Source of the DNA: Mesorhizobium sp. INR15
GTDB taxonomy: Bacteria; Pseudomonadota; Alphaproteobacteria; Rhizobiales; Rhizobiaceae
Reading direction: 5' to 3'
DNA length: 64,000 nt
Assembly (NCBI RefSeq): GCF_015500075.1
Contig: NZ_CP045496.1
Span: 5,528,001 to 5,592,000 of the forward strand
Shown here: positions 17,404 through 26,196 of the stretch, in pieces
Position numbering within the stretch: position 1 is the first letter of the stretch
Layout of the letters: the number at the start of each line of letters is the position of its first letter
Program-made: the position numbers and the translations under genes
Notes under the pieces: generated by a model
What the model saw: only the letters and a program-made list of their open reading frames with translations
Told to the model about the DNA's origin: nothing
Database searches by the model: none

Positions 17404-18078
17404 TCAGCCGCTCTTCAACATGTAGCCGGCGCCGCGAACCGTGTGCAGGATCGACTTGTCGAAGCCCTTCTCGATCTTGCCACGCAGCCGCGACACATGA
17501 ACGTCGATGACATTGGTCTGCGGATCGAAATGATAATCCCAGACATTTTCAAGCAGCATGGTGCGCGTCACCACCTGGCCGGCATGACGCATCAGATACT
17601 CAAGCAGGCGGAACTCGCGCGGCTGCAGCGTGATCTCGCGCGACGCGCGGCGCACCGAATGCGACAGCCTGTCGAGTTCGAGATCGCCGACCCGGTAGAC
17701 GGTTTCGGCTTCCTTGGCGCTGGCACGCCGGTTCAGCACCTCGACGCGCGCCAGAAGCTCGGAGAAAGCATAGGGCTTGGTGAGGTAATCGTCGCCGCCG
17801 GCGCGCAGACCGGTGACCCGGTCGTCGACCTCGCCCAGCGCCGACAGGATCAGCACTGGCGTCGTGTTGCCTCTGGATCTGAGGCCGGCGATGACAGACA
17901 GGCCGTCGCGGCGTGGCATCATGCGGTCAATGACCATCACGTCATAGTCGCCGGCGTCGGCAAGCGCGAAGCCGGTCTCGCCGTCACCCGCGACATGCGC
18001 GGTGTGACCGGCCTCGGTGAAGGCTTTCTGGAGATAATCCGCAGCCTCGCGATCGTCTTCTATGACGAGAATCTTCAT
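17404..18078 (-). CDS. OmpR-family response regulator
   Basis: DNA-binding regulator partnered with the following kinase. The ATG at 18078 gives 224 residues, the usual family length; upstream in-frame starts would add an unstructured 30 residues before MKILVIEDDRE. The receiver domain has the acidic pair in IEDD (residues 7-9) and the phosphoacceptor Asp51 in VMVIDRMMP, with the conserved Lys in LTKPYAFSELLAR. The C-terminal winged helix (RLSHSVRRASREITLQPREF and the end GAGYMLKSG) is typical of OmpR/PhoB. First gene of the regulator-kinase-glnE run. Confidence 0.92.
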   Translation of the reverse strand: MKILVIEDDREAADYLQKAFTEAGHTAHVAGDGETGFALADAGDYDVMVIDRMMPRRDGLSVIAGLRSRGNTTPVLILSALGEVDDRVTGLRAGGDDYLTKPYAFSELLARVEVLNRRASAKEAETVYRVGDLELDRLSHSVRRASREITLQPREFRLLEYLMRHAGQVVTRTMLLENVWDYHFDPQTNVIDVHVSRLRGKIEKGFDKSILHTVRGAGYMLKSG

Positions 18079-18169
18079 AGAGCCGTTATACGCGATTTCG
18101 CTGGAAGGTTGAGTGGCCGGCATGAGCATTGTGGCCTTCTCTGGTTGTCGAGCATGGCGAGGCCCCAAA

Positions 18170-18192
18170 CCACTGACACTTGGGTGACATGC
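18170..18192. repeat. Partial copy of dispersed palindromic element
   Basis: The segment ends ACACTTGGGTGACATGC, a degenerate right half of the element whose full copy starts only eleven bases later. Confidence 0.45.
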
Positions 18193-18202
18193 TTGTTTAT
18201 GA

Positions 18203-18247
18203 CCATGTCGTCACCTCAAAACCGCAGAACACTTTTGAGCGACATGC
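18203..18247. repeat. Full copy of dispersed palindromic intergenic element
   Basis: A 45-base imperfect palindrome: CCATGTCG at one end pairs with CGACATG at the other, and CTCAAAA pairs with TTTTGAG further in. About 80 percent identical to the copy at 50772-50816, including the central AAAACCGC and CACTTTTG blocks. Confidence 0.65.
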
Positions 18248-18258
18248 TTGGAATTACG

Positions 18259-18288
18259 CGGCAGCGGGCGATGGGAGGCCCGCTGCCG
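18259..18288. other. Strong GC-rich hairpin
   Basis: A perfect 11-bp stem (CGGCAGCGGGC with GCCCGCTGCCG) and an 8-base loop, about 100 bases beyond the degP stop. There is no T-run on the degP strand, so it may stabilise the mRNA 3' end; it is not a canonical intrinsic terminator. Confidence 0.4.
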
Positions 18289-18386
18289 CCGGAGGCGTAC
18301 ACGATGACTGACTAACGTGTCCGGCTCCGTGCTTTCCCATGCGGCGGCTCGGGGGTGTTTGAAACCGCCGCACTGGAAAAGAGGTA

Positions 18387-19937
18387 TCAACCCTTGGCGA
18401 CAGGCAACGCAACGAAGCGGTTGTTGTCGCCACGGGTGATCTGCATGAGCACCGCCTTGCGCCCTGACTTAACCGCCTCGGCCATCGCCTTGGAGACGTC
18501 TTCGGTACCGTTCACTTCCGCCGAGTTGACGGCGGTGATGACGTCACCCGGCTGAATGCCGCGGTCGGCCGCATCGCTGTCAGGATCCACATTGGTGACG
18601 ACAAGGCCCTTGCCATTGTCGGACTTGGTGATGGTGAGGCCGAGGTCGGCGAGCGTGTCGGCCTTGGGTGCGGGCGCTGGCTGCGGATCGGCGGAGGCCT
18701 GCTTGTCCGTTGCCGGCAATTTGCCAAGATCGATCTTGATCGTCTGGCTCTTGCCATCGCGCCAGACAGTGACATCGACCGACTTGCCAGGCGAGTAGGC
18801 GCCGATCAGGCGGGCAAGTTCCTTCGGCGAAGCAACGTCCTTGCCATCGACCTGGGTGATCACGTCACCGGCCGCGATGCCGCCCTTCTTGCCGGGGCCG
18901 TCGTCCTGGGCGCTGGAAACCAGAGCACCCTTTTCGGACTTCAAGCCAAGCGATTCGGCGATATCGGAGGTGACCGGCTGAATCTCGACGCCAAGCCAGC
19001 CGCGCTGCACGGTGCCGCTCTTCATAAGATCCTGCACGACCTCCTTGGCGGTCGAGGCTGGGATGTCGAACGCGATGCCTACGCTGCCGCCCGACGGCGA
19101 GAAGATGGCGGTGTTGATGCCGACGACCTGACCATTGAGGTTGAAGGTCGGGCCGCCCGAGTTGCCGCGATTGACCGACGCGTCGATCTGCAGGAAGTCG
19201 TCGTAAGGACCAGCGCCGATGTCGCGGCCGCGTGCCGAAACGATGCCGGCGGTGACGGTGCCGCCAAGACCGAACGGATTGCCAACGGCCACGACCCAGT
19301 CGCCGACGCGGACCTTGGAATCATCGGCGAAATCGACATAGGTGAACTTGCCGACGCCATCGACCTTGAGCACGGCGAGATCGGTGCGCGGGTCGGTGCC
19401 GACCAGCTTGGCGTCGAGTTCCTTGCCGTCGTTCATGACGACCGTGAAGGCAGAACCCTCTTCGACGACATGGTTGTTGGTGACGAGATAGCCGTCATCG
19501 GAGATGAAGAAGCCCGACCCCTGCGCCACCGGGCGCGGCTGATCGTTGTTGTGGTCGCGGCGGCCGAAGCGGCGATGACCCTGGTCCTGGCCGTTCTGAT
19601 CGCCAAAGCCGCGGAATTCCTTGAAGAAGCGGCGCAACTGCGGATTGTCAGGCATATTGTTCATGCCGTCCGGATCGTCGGACTGGTCGGAGCCGTCATC
19701 GGCCGCCGGCTCGATCTTGGCCTTGACCTTGACGCTGACGACAGCGGGGGAAACGCGTTCGACGACATCGGCGAAGCCTGGCACCTGCGGCGCCTCGACG
19801 CGCACGGCATCGGCCAGAACCGGCCCTGTTCCCGTGGTCAGCGCACCAACGCCGATCGCACCCGCGACTGCGAGGGACGCGACGGCAGCCATCAGGCGCT
19901 TGCGGGTGCGGGAATATGAATTGGGGGCAATATTCAT
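18387..19937 (-). CDS. degP: Periplasmic serine protease/chaperone DegP (HtrA, Do family)
   Basis: Degrades or refolds misfolded envelope proteins. The 516-residue protein starts with a basic region and the hydrophobic run LMAAVASLAVAGAIGVGAL, a signal peptide or uncleaved anchor. The catalytic triad is His156 (TNNHVVEEG), Asp186 (TDLAVLKVDG) and Ser260 (NRGNSGGPTFN). Two PDZ domains follow, near residues 300-390 (WLGVEIQPVT) and 430-505 (GDVITAVNSAEVNG). A Gly/Asp/Gln-rich insert of about 60 residues precedes the protease core. It sits between the ccm operon and an OmpR-type two-component pair, an order I recall from other rhizobia. Confidence 0.94.
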   Translation of the reverse strand: MNIAPNSYSRTRKRLMAAVASLAVAGAIGVGALTTGTGPVLADAVRVEAPQVPGFADVVERVSPAVVSVKVKAKIEPAADDGSDQSDDPDGMNNMPDNPQLRRFFKEFRGFGDQNGQDQGHRRFGRRDHNNDQPRPVAQGSGFFISDDGYLVTNNHVVEEGSAFTVVMNDGKELDAKLVGTDPRTDLAVLKVDGVGKFTYVDFADDSKVRVGDWVVAVGNPFGLGGTVTAGIVSARGRDIGAGPYDDFLQIDASVNRGNSGGPTFNLNGQVVGINTAIFSPSGGSVGIAFDIPASTAKEVVQDLMKSGTVQRGWLGVEIQPVTSDIAESLGLKSEKGALVSSAQDDGPGKKGGIAAGDVITQVDGKDVASPKELARLIGAYSPGKSVDVTVWRDGKSQTIKIDLGKLPATDKQASADPQPAPAPKADTLADLGLTITKSDNGKGLVVTNVDPDSDAADRGIQPGDVITAVNSAEVNGTEDVSKAMAEAVKSGRKAVLMQITRGDNNRFVALPVAKG

Positions 19938-20071
19938 GGATCTCGTATCCTCTTTTCAAAAGGGACGCGCTTGGTTTGGCATCCTCAGGAGGAGAGAATT
20001 AGAGAGGCGCACATTACAGCGCCATTTCCGACGCATGAAACTTTGGTAATGTTCGGGGATGATTGCCGACG

Positions 20072-20539
20072 TCAGTCGCGGCGCAATATCGCGTCCAGAG
20101 ATGCCTGTTCTTCGGCGGACAGGGATCTGGTTTCCAGCATCTTGCGCGAGCGGGTGGTCATGACGATGAAAAGCCCGCCCACGAGCAGCAGGATCACCGG
20201 CGTGCCCCATAACAGGGCATTGCGTAGCTCGAAACGCGGTTTTAGCAGCACGAACTCGCCATAGCGGGAGACAACATAGTCCATCACCTGGCTGTCGCTG
20301 TCGCCGGCGACGAGGCGCTGGCGCACGAGAATGCGCAGGTCACGGGCCAGGTCGGCGTCGGATTCGTCGATAGACTGGTTCTGGCAGACCATGCAGCGCA
20401 GGCCTTCCGAAAGCGCCCGAGCCCTCGCCTCAAGTTTCGGATCGGCCAGCACCTCGTCGGGTTTGACCGCTTGCGCGACGCCGGCGAACACCAGCGCCAC
20501 CAACAGGACAAGCGACGCGAGCGAGATCCTGGCCGTCAT
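20072..20539 (-). CDS. ccmH: Cytochrome c maturation protein CcmH (CycL)
   Basis: Membrane-anchored periplasmic thiol-disulfide protein that keeps the apocytochrome haem-binding cysteines reduced. The ATG at 20539 overlaps the ccmF stop as ATGA and gives 155 residues: a signal segment LASLVLLVALVFAGVAQA, the active-site motif LRCMVCQNQ with Cys49 and Cys52, and a C-terminal helix NALLWGTPVILLLVGGLFIV. The length fits the N-terminal thioredoxin-like unit; the TPR half is supplied by separate CcmI, as in other rhizobia. Last gene of the ccmIEFH run. Confidence 0.95.
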   Translation of the reverse strand: MTARISLASLVLLVALVFAGVAQAVKPDEVLADPKLEARARALSEGLRCMVCQNQSIDESDADLARDLRILVRQRLVAGDSDSQVMDYVVSRYGEFVLLKPRFELRNALLWGTPVILLLVGGLFIVMTTRSRKMLETRSLSAEEQASLDAILRRD

Positions 20540-22524
20540 GCGGATGCCGCCGCCTGCTTGCGGCGCCGCGAAGGGGCGCCAACCCGCAGGCGCCGGTCCA
20601 TCAGCGATAGGGCGGCGCCAGCCATCATCACCAGGCCACCGCCCCAGATCAGCGTGACCAGCGGCTTCCACCACAGGCGCACCACGACAGAACCGTCATT
20701 GCCCTGATCGCCGAGCGACAGATAGAGTTGGGAGAAGCCCATCGTCCTGATGCCGGATTCAGTCGTGGTCATCTGGCGAACCGGGTAGAAACGCTTGGCC
20801 GAGCTGATTTCACCCGAAACGTTGCCGTCGGCGCCAATCAGGTCGAAACGGCCACGATCTTCGCTGTAATTAGGCCCCTGGGCCGGATAGAGCCCGACGA
20901 AGCGCAATGTGTGGCCGGACAGTTCAACCGTCTGGCCGGCATGCATCGACAGGATTTTTTCGGTGCCGAAGCAAAGCGTGCCGACGATGCCGAGTACGGT
21001 CAGCCCAAGGCCGAGATGGGCAAGTGCCGTGCCGAAGACCGAGCGCGGCAGGCCGAGAAAGCGCCTGACCATGACCGCCGGCGCGACATTGCCGACCCCC
21101 GATTTGACGGCAAGATCGGTGAGCGCGCCAAGGATCAGCCAGACGGCGAGACCGGCGCCAATAGCCGCGAACACCGATGACCCGTCGATGAACAGGGCCG
21201 TGACCAGCACGGCCAGCAAGGCTGCCCCGAAAGCCGCCATCAGCCGCTGAGCCACCGCGAAAATGTCGCCACGCTTCCAGGCCAGCAAGGGTCCAAAGGG
21301 AACCATGACCAGCAGCGGCACCATCAGTGGCCCGAATGTCAGATTGAAGAACGGCGCGCCGACCGAGATCTTGTCGGCCGAGAAAGCCTCGACGGCGAGC
21401 GGGTAGAGTGTGCCGACCAGCACGGTGGCGGTGGCCGTGGTCAGGAACAGGTTGTTGAGAACGAGAGCCCCTTCGCGCGAGATCGGATGGAACAGGCCGC
21501 CTGCCGTCAACCTCGAGGCGCGCAGCGCAAACAGCGCCAGCGAGCCGCCGATGAACAGCGTCAGGATGCCGAGGATGAAGACACCGCGCGTTGGATCGGT
21601 GGCGAAAGCGTGGACGGAGGTCAGAACTCCGGAACGCACCAGGAAGGTGCCGAGCAGCGACAGCGAAAAGGTCAGGATCGCCAGAAGCAGAGTCCAGATC
21701 TTCAGCGCCGAGCGCTTCTCCATGACGATCGCCGAATGGAGCAAGGCGGTGCCTGCCAGCCACGGCATGAAGGACGCGTTCTCAACCGGGTCCCAGAACC
21801 AGAAGCCGCCCCAGCCGAGTTCGTAGTAAGCCCAGTAGGATCCCATGGCGATGCCGCCAGTCAGGAACATCCAGGCGACCAATGTCCATGGCCGCACCCA
21901 GCGCGCCCAGGATGCATCGATGCGGCCTTCGATGAGTGCCGCCACCGAGAAGGAAAAGCAGATCGAGAAGCCGACATAGCCGAGATAGAGCATCGGCGGA
22001 TGCACGGCGAGGCCAAGGTCCTGCAGGATCGGATTGAGATCGCGGCCTTCGATGGGCGCCGGCGAAAGCCGGATGAACGGGTTGGACGTCGCCAGGATGA
22101 ACAGGAAGAAGGCGGCGCCGATCGACCCCTGCACGGCAAGCACATTGGCCCGCAATGTCGCCGGAAGGTTGCTGCCAAAGGCGGCAACAAGCGCGCCGAA
22201 GAAGGTCAGGATCAATACCCAGAGCAGCATCGAACCTTCGTGATTGCCCCAGGTTCCGGTGATCTTGTAGATCAGCGGCTGCAGCGAATGCGAATTTTCC
22301 CAGACGCTCGCCACCGAGAAATCAGAGTTGGCATAGGCGCTCGCCAGCGCGGCGAAAGACAAGGCGGTCAAGGCGAAACCAGTGATCGCGACCGGGCCGC
22401 CGACCGCCATCAGGCGCTGGTTGTTCAAACGCGCGCCAAAAAGCGGCACGATCGTCTGCACCAGCGAAAGCGCGAACGCCAGGACCAGCGCGAAATGTCC
22501 GGTTTCAACCATGGCGCTGTCCAT
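20536..22524 (-). CDS. ccmF: Cytochrome c haem lyase subunit CcmF (CycK)
   Basis: Large polytopic membrane protein (662 residues, roughly 15 hydrophobic segments) that transfers haem from CcmE to apocytochrome c. The tryptophan-rich signature is present as GWGGFWFWDPVENASFMPWL, with conserved histidines such as TWGNHEGSM and LGLAVHPPMLYLGYVG. The start ATG overlaps the ccmE stop and the stop overlaps the ccmH start, so the three are translationally coupled. Confidence 0.97.
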   Translation of the reverse strand: MDSAMVETGHFALVLAFALSLVQTIVPLFGARLNNQRLMAVGGPVAITGFALTALSFAALASAYANSDFSVASVWENSHSLQPLIYKITGTWGNHEGSMLLWVLILTFFGALVAAFGSNLPATLRANVLAVQGSIGAAFFLFILATSNPFIRLSPAPIEGRDLNPILQDLGLAVHPPMLYLGYVGFSICFSFSVAALIEGRIDASWARWVRPWTLVAWMFLTGGIAMGSYWAYYELGWGGFWFWDPVENASFMPWLAGTALLHSAIVMEKRSALKIWTLLLAILTFSLSLLGTFLVRSGVLTSVHAFATDPTRGVFILGILTLFIGGSLALFALRASRLTAGGLFHPISREGALVLNNLFLTTATATVLVGTLYPLAVEAFSADKISVGAPFFNLTFGPLMVPLLVMVPFGPLLAWKRGDIFAVAQRLMAAFGAALLAVLVTALFIDGSSVFAAIGAGLAVWLILGALTDLAVKSGVGNVAPAVMVRRFLGLPRSVFGTALAHLGLGLTVLGIVGTLCFGTEKILSMHAGQTVELSGHTLRFVGLYPAQGPNYSEDRGRFDLIGADGNVSGEISSAKRFYPVRQMTTTESGIRTMGFSQLYLSLGDQGNDGSVVVRLWWKPLVTLIWGGGLVMMAGAALSLMDRRLRVGAPSRRRKQAAASA

Positions 22525-22967
22525 TACTCACTCTTTGTCTCCTGCCAGACGCCCTTGGCTTTCAAGCCGTCGGCGACTTCCTTGGGCATGTAGCGCTCAT
22601 CGTGCTTGGCCAGCACGCTGTCGGCGATGAAGACACCGTTCGGATCGAAGCTACCTTCGGTGATGACGCCCTGCTCTTCGCGGAACAGGTCGGGCAGGAT
22701 GCCGGTGTAGGTGACCTTGACTGATTTGTGCGTGTCGGTGACCGAAAAGGCAACGGTCGCGCCTTGACCTCGCTGAATGGTGCCCTTTTCGACCAGGCCG
22801 CCAAGCCGGATGCGCTGGCCGGGCGGCACACTGGCGGTGACGAGATCGCCAGGCATGTAGAAATAGGACGCCTTCTGGCCAAGCGCGTAAAAGGTCAGGC
22901 CGGTGGCGGCGCCGAGAAAGGCCAGTCCACCCGCGATCACCGACAGCCGTTTCTGTTTGCGCGTCAT
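22524..22967 (-). CDS. ccmE: Cytochrome c maturation haem chaperone CcmE (CycJ)
   Basis: Periplasmic haem chaperone of 147 residues with a single N-terminal anchor (LSVIAGGLAFLGAATGLTFYAL). It binds haem covalently through the His in the motif VLAKHDERYMP (His122) with Tyr126 nearby. A beta-barrel OB-fold domain lies between. It starts 13 bases after the ccmI stop and overlaps ccmF. The motif and operon position make the call secure. Confidence 0.96.
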   Translation of the reverse strand: MTRKQKRLSVIAGGLAFLGAATGLTFYALGQKASYFYMPGDLVTASVPPGQRIRLGGLVEKGTIQRGQGATVAFSVTDTHKSVKVTYTGILPDLFREEQGVITEGSFDPNGVFIADSVLAKHDERYMPKEVADGLKAKGVWQETKSE

Positions 22968-22980
22968 TGTCCCGGGCCTG

Positions 22981-24120
22981 CTATTGCGTCGCCGTCAGGC
23001 CAAGCGAGGCGGCAAAGGTGGTGAATTTCCTGGCTTCGTCACTATCGGCGCCAAAGACGGCGATGCTACGGCTGAGTGCGCCACGCGCTTCATCGGCCTT
23101 GCCCAGCACGACATAGGAACGAATAAGCTGCATCCATCCTTCCGCATCACGGGGATTTTGCCGCAGTTTTTCGTCGAGGCCGGCAACCATGGTGTTGATC
23201 ATGGCTTCCCGGTCAGTCTGGGACATCGACGACGCGGCATCGACCTCCTGTGCATTCGGACCCTTTGCCGGTTCGCCTGAGGCAACGCTTGAATTGCCGG
23301 ATTTGGCCAGCGCCTGCTCGACCGCTCCGCGCCATGGTGAATCCGGCGGCAGCTTGCCCAGCATCGTCTGCCAGGCGGCGACGGCGTCACTGGCGCGGCC
23401 TTCCTGCGCCAATGCCATGGCCAGATAGAAACTCGCTTTCGGATTCGACGGATCGAGCTTCAGCGATGCCTCGAATGCATCTTGCGCATCGGCCGAGACA
23501 ATTCCGCCGGCGGCATTGGCGATGGCCTCGCCAAGCCCCGCTTGGCGAACCGCGCTGTCGCCATCAAGGCGAATGGCGTTGCGGTAAGCCGTCACCGCAT
23601 CCGAGAACCGCTGCATGCGCAGATAGACAGGCGCCAGCACATCCCATCCTCGTCCGTCGGACGGATTGGCGGCAAGATGAGCCTCGGCCCGTGCCACCAG
23701 TTCATCGACGGAGCTGTCCGCCGGGTTCTTGGCCAGCCGTTCGCTGAGCGGCTGCGACGGCAAGTCGGGCGAACCGATCTGGCTGTAGAGGCCCCAGCTG
23801 ACCAGTGGCACGGCAAGAACGGCCGCTGTCGCCACGAGCCTGGTGGTGATCAGCGCCTGCTTGGCCGCAGCCTTGCCGGCAGGGTCGGCGCTGTTCAGGC
23901 GAAGGATACGGCGCGCGATCTCCGCGCGGGCCTCTTCGGCTTCCGCCGGCTGGATCAGGCCACGCGCCGTGTCGCGGTCGAGCTCTGACAACTGGTCGCG
24001 ATAGACTTCCAGATCATGGTCGCTGCTCGACGACGTGCCCTTGGCGCCGCCGGCCAGCGGCAGCAGCACCGCCAGGCTTGCACCCAGCGTCAGGATAGCG
24101 GCTATGACCCAGAACAACAT
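22981..24120 (-). CDS. ccmI: Cytochrome c maturation protein CcmI (CycH)
   Basis: Holds apocytochrome c near the haem lyase. The ATG at 24120 gives 379 residues: MLFWVIAAILTLGASLAVLL is helix 1, a short cytoplasmic loop includes DHDLEVYRDQLSELDRDTAR, and helix 2 is near residue 95 (LVATAAVLAVPLVSWGLY). The C-terminal 270 residues are TPR-like helical repeats (GRGWDVLAPVYLRMQRFSDA, PKASFYLAMALAQEGR). First gene of the ccmI-E-F-H operon. Confidence 0.93.
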   Translation of the reverse strand: MLFWVIAAILTLGASLAVLLPLAGGAKGTSSSSDHDLEVYRDQLSELDRDTARGLIQPAEAEEARAEIARRILRLNSADPAGKAAAKQALITTRLVATAAVLAVPLVSWGLYSQIGSPDLPSQPLSERLAKNPADSSVDELVARAEAHLAANPSDGRGWDVLAPVYLRMQRFSDAVTAYRNAIRLDGDSAVRQAGLGEAIANAAGGIVSADAQDAFEASLKLDPSNPKASFYLAMALAQEGRASDAVAAWQTMLGKLPPDSPWRGAVEQALAKSGNSSVASGEPAKGPNAQEVDAASSMSQTDREAMINTMVAGLDEKLRQNPRDAEGWMQLIRSYVVLGKADEARGALSRSIAVFGADSDEARKFTTFAASLGLTATQ

Positions 24121-24211
24121 GGTTATTCCAATACCGGCAGAGCCCTGCCCTGCCAACACAGGCATGCTGCGACGCTTTGACGAGACCCTACCGATTGTCG
24201 GTCGGAACGCG

Positions 24212-24655
24212 TCAGGTCAGCGGCGTCCAGCTGCCATCGCCATTACGGCAAGCGGTTCCTCGCGCGGTGACGCCGGCGCCGCCGGTAAAGACCGTCTGAG
24301 TATACTGGCGGCAGTCCTGCGAGCCGACGCGATAGGGTTGGGCCGGAACGACTTCACCGTAGTGCGAAGCCTGATCGCCCTTCCAGGCCACTTTCTGGCC
24401 GCTCGTGGTGTATTCCAGTGCCTTGTATTCTGCTTCGAGCGCGCTGCGCTTCTCGGTGTCACTCAGCCCATTGCCGATCGAACCGCCAACAAGACCGCCA
24501 GCCATCGCCGAAATGATCGTTGTCGCAACCTTGCCACCGGCAGGCGGGTTGGCGGCGGGCGGTGATACAACCGACACCCCCGGTCCGTTGCCGCCCAATG
24601 TGGTGCAGCCGGAAACGGCAAGCAGTAGGGATACAAGCGCAACGCGAATCTTCAT
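24212..24655 (-). CDS. 17-kDa surface-antigen-like lipoprotein
   Basis: Predicted outer-membrane lipoprotein of 147 residues. The lipobox is LAVSGC, Cys17 being the lipidated residue. A glycine-zipper-like segment follows (ISAMAGGLVGGSIGNGL), and the C-terminal part (YRVGSQDCRQYTQTV ... CRNGDGSW) matches the RT0821/Lpp0805 surface-protein type common in rhizobia, with two cysteines that may pair. Function beyond envelope structure is unknown. It lies between ccmI and feuQ on the same strand, with gaps near 100 bases on both sides. Confidence 0.82.
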   Translation of the reverse strand: MKIRVALVSLLLAVSGCTTLGGNGPGVSVVSPPAANPPAGGKVATTIISAMAGGLVGGSIGNGLSDTEKRSALEAEYKALEYTTSGQKVAWKGDQASHYGEVVPAQPYRVGSQDCRQYTQTVFTGGAGVTARGTACRNGDGSWTPLT

Positions 24656-24773
24656 GCCAACAACCGGTTTTCTTGAGCACGATGAGCTGGGGGCCGCGCC
24701 ATCAGGGAGTTGGCATGGCCATAGTATTGATATTTGTCGGAAATTTGGCCGTTTGCGACCATCCGGGAAAGCA

Positions 24774-26150
24774 TTATTGAAGGCTCCGTAACCGCACGAC
24801 CGCCTTCAATCCGCCCATGCCGGACCGTTCGAGCATCAGCACGCCTCCATACTCGTTGACGAGGTCGGCGACAATGGCAAGCCCGAGCCCGGTCCCCGGC
24901 TTTGTTTCGTCCAGGCGCCGGCCACGCTTCATGGCTTCGCGCGCCTTGTCCTCGGGAATGCCGGGGCCGTCGTCCTCGATGCTGATCTCGAACAGATTGG
25001 CCGTGTCGTCCTTGGCCGCCAGAGGCATGACCGACACCGATACAGCGCTCCTTGCCCATTTCATCGCATTCTCAAGAAGATTGCCGAGCAGCTCTTCCAG
25101 ATCCTCGCGTTCGCCGGCGAAGACAATCTCGACAGCGGGCAGCGAAAGCGACAGGCTGGTCTGCGGGTTGAGCTTCTGCAGCACGCGCACCATGCGCTGC
25201 ACCAGCGGTGTTACCGGCGTGCGGTAGACGACGCTGTCACGCTGCGCCGCGACACGGGCCCGCTGCAGATAGTGCTCGACCTGCTTCTGCATCGACGCGG
25301 CTTGTTCCGTGATCAGCTGGCCCTTGGCGCCGCCGAGCGCCCGCCCCTCATTGAGCAGAACCGCCAGCGGCGTCTTCAGCGAATGGGCGAGATTGCCGAC
25401 CTGGGTGCGCGAGCGCTCGACGATGCGCTTGTTGTTCTCGATCAGCGCATTGGTTTCATTGGCGAGCGGTTCGATTTCGGCCGGGAAACGGCCGTCCAGC
25501 CGTTGCGCCGTGCCCTCTCGCACCATGGCCAGCGCGTTCCTGACGCGGCGCAGCGGCTGAAGACCGAGCAGGATGGCGATGGCGTTGATGGCGATCATGC
25601 CGACGCCGAACAAGGAAAGATATGTTAGCAGACGGCGCTGGAAGCTGCCGATTTCCTGCTCCAGCTCGGTCTTGTTGCCCATGACACGGAAGCGCGCGGC
25701 GCGGTTCTTCGAATCGAGGACGAATTCGCTCTCGAACACCACCAGTTCTTCGTGATTGATGCCTTCGGTGGCGTAGCTGCGCTGGAAATTGGAGTTGAAC
25801 GGCACGTCGGCGACATCAGGCGAGCGGATGGCTGTTGTCATTGACGACGAGTGCAGGTCGCCATGAACGCCTTCCGAGGCCGGTTCGACCGACCAGTACC
25901 AGCCTGAATTGGGCTGCGAGAAACGGAGATCGCCGAGATCGGGCGCACCGGTCAGCGCGCCGTTGTCGGAAATGCCGACGGAGCCGATCAGGTTGAACAG
26001 ATGCGCCGAAAGCAGGCTGTCGAAACCGCGTTCGCTGGCCTGGCGATAGAGCGTGGTGATCAAGGTGAAGATGACGATCAGTGTGAGGATCGCCCAGACC
26101 GTGGAAAAGGCGATGACGCGGAACGCCAGCGAACGCGGCCATAGGCGCAG
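24774..26150 (-). CDS. feuQ: FeuQ-like sensor histidine kinase, apparently with a non-standard start codon
   Basis: Partner kinase of the adjacent FeuP-like regulator. After helix 1 (RVIAFSTVWAILTLIVIF) comes a periplasmic domain of about 130 residues, helix 2 near GVGMIAINAIAILLGL, a HAMP-like region, the H box NLAHSLKTPLAVLL, the N box NLLENAMKWA, DDGPGIPEDKA and GTGLGLAIVADL. The first in-frame ATG/GTG/TTG is a TTG at 26063, which would cut helix 1 in half. The frame stays open upstream but holds no ATG, GTG or TTG back to a stop inside feuP. I tentatively start at CTG 26150, which has AGGAAG nine bases upstream and gives MRLWPRSLAF. Naming follows the recalled cycHJKL-feuPQ linkage in R. 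leguminosarum. Confidence 0.7.
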   Translation of the reverse strand: MRLWPRSLAFRVIAFSTVWAILTLIVIFTLITTLYRQASERGFDSLLSAHLFNLIGSVGISDNGALTGAPDLGDLRFSQPNSGWYWSVEPASEGVHGDLHSSSMTTAIRSPDVADVPFNSNFQRSYATEGINHEELVVFESEFVLDSKNRAARFRVMGNKTELEQEIGSFQRRLLTYLSLFGVGMIAINAIAILLGLQPLRRVRNALAMVREGTAQRLDGRFPAEIEPLANETNALIENNKRIVERSRTQVGNLAHSLKTPLAVLLNEGRALGGAKGQLITEQAASMQKQVEHYLQRARVAAQRDSVVYRTPVTPLVQRMVRVLQKLNPQTSLSLSLPAVEIVFAGEREDLEELLGNLLENAMKWARSAVSVSVMPLAAKDDTANLFEISIEDDGPGIPEDKAREAMKRGRRLDETKPGTGLGLAIVADLVNEYGGVLMLERSGMGGLKAVVRLRSLQ

Positions 26151-26196
26151 CGAAAGCCGCTTCCTGACTGTCGGACTGGTGGGGAGCGTTTCCGAG

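Larger units (their letters stand above)
18079..18386. other. Intergenic gap between degP and the response regulator gene
   Basis: A 308-base gap without a credible gene. It holds one partial and one full copy of the dispersed palindrome (18170-18192 and 18203-18247) and a strong GC-rich hairpin (18259-18288). The promoter of the downstream regulator-kinase-glnE block probably lies here, but I could not pick a convincing -35/-10 pair. Confidence 0.6.

Noticed and set aside
18259..18288. Hairpin as an intrinsic terminator of degP
   Set aside because: Stem is strong but there is no T-run on the degP strand and it is about 100 bases past the stop. Kept only as a structure.
25816..26142. ATG-started 108-codon ORF near the start of feuQ
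   Set aside because: It is in another frame from the kinase helix 1 and reads Arg/His-rich shadow sequence.
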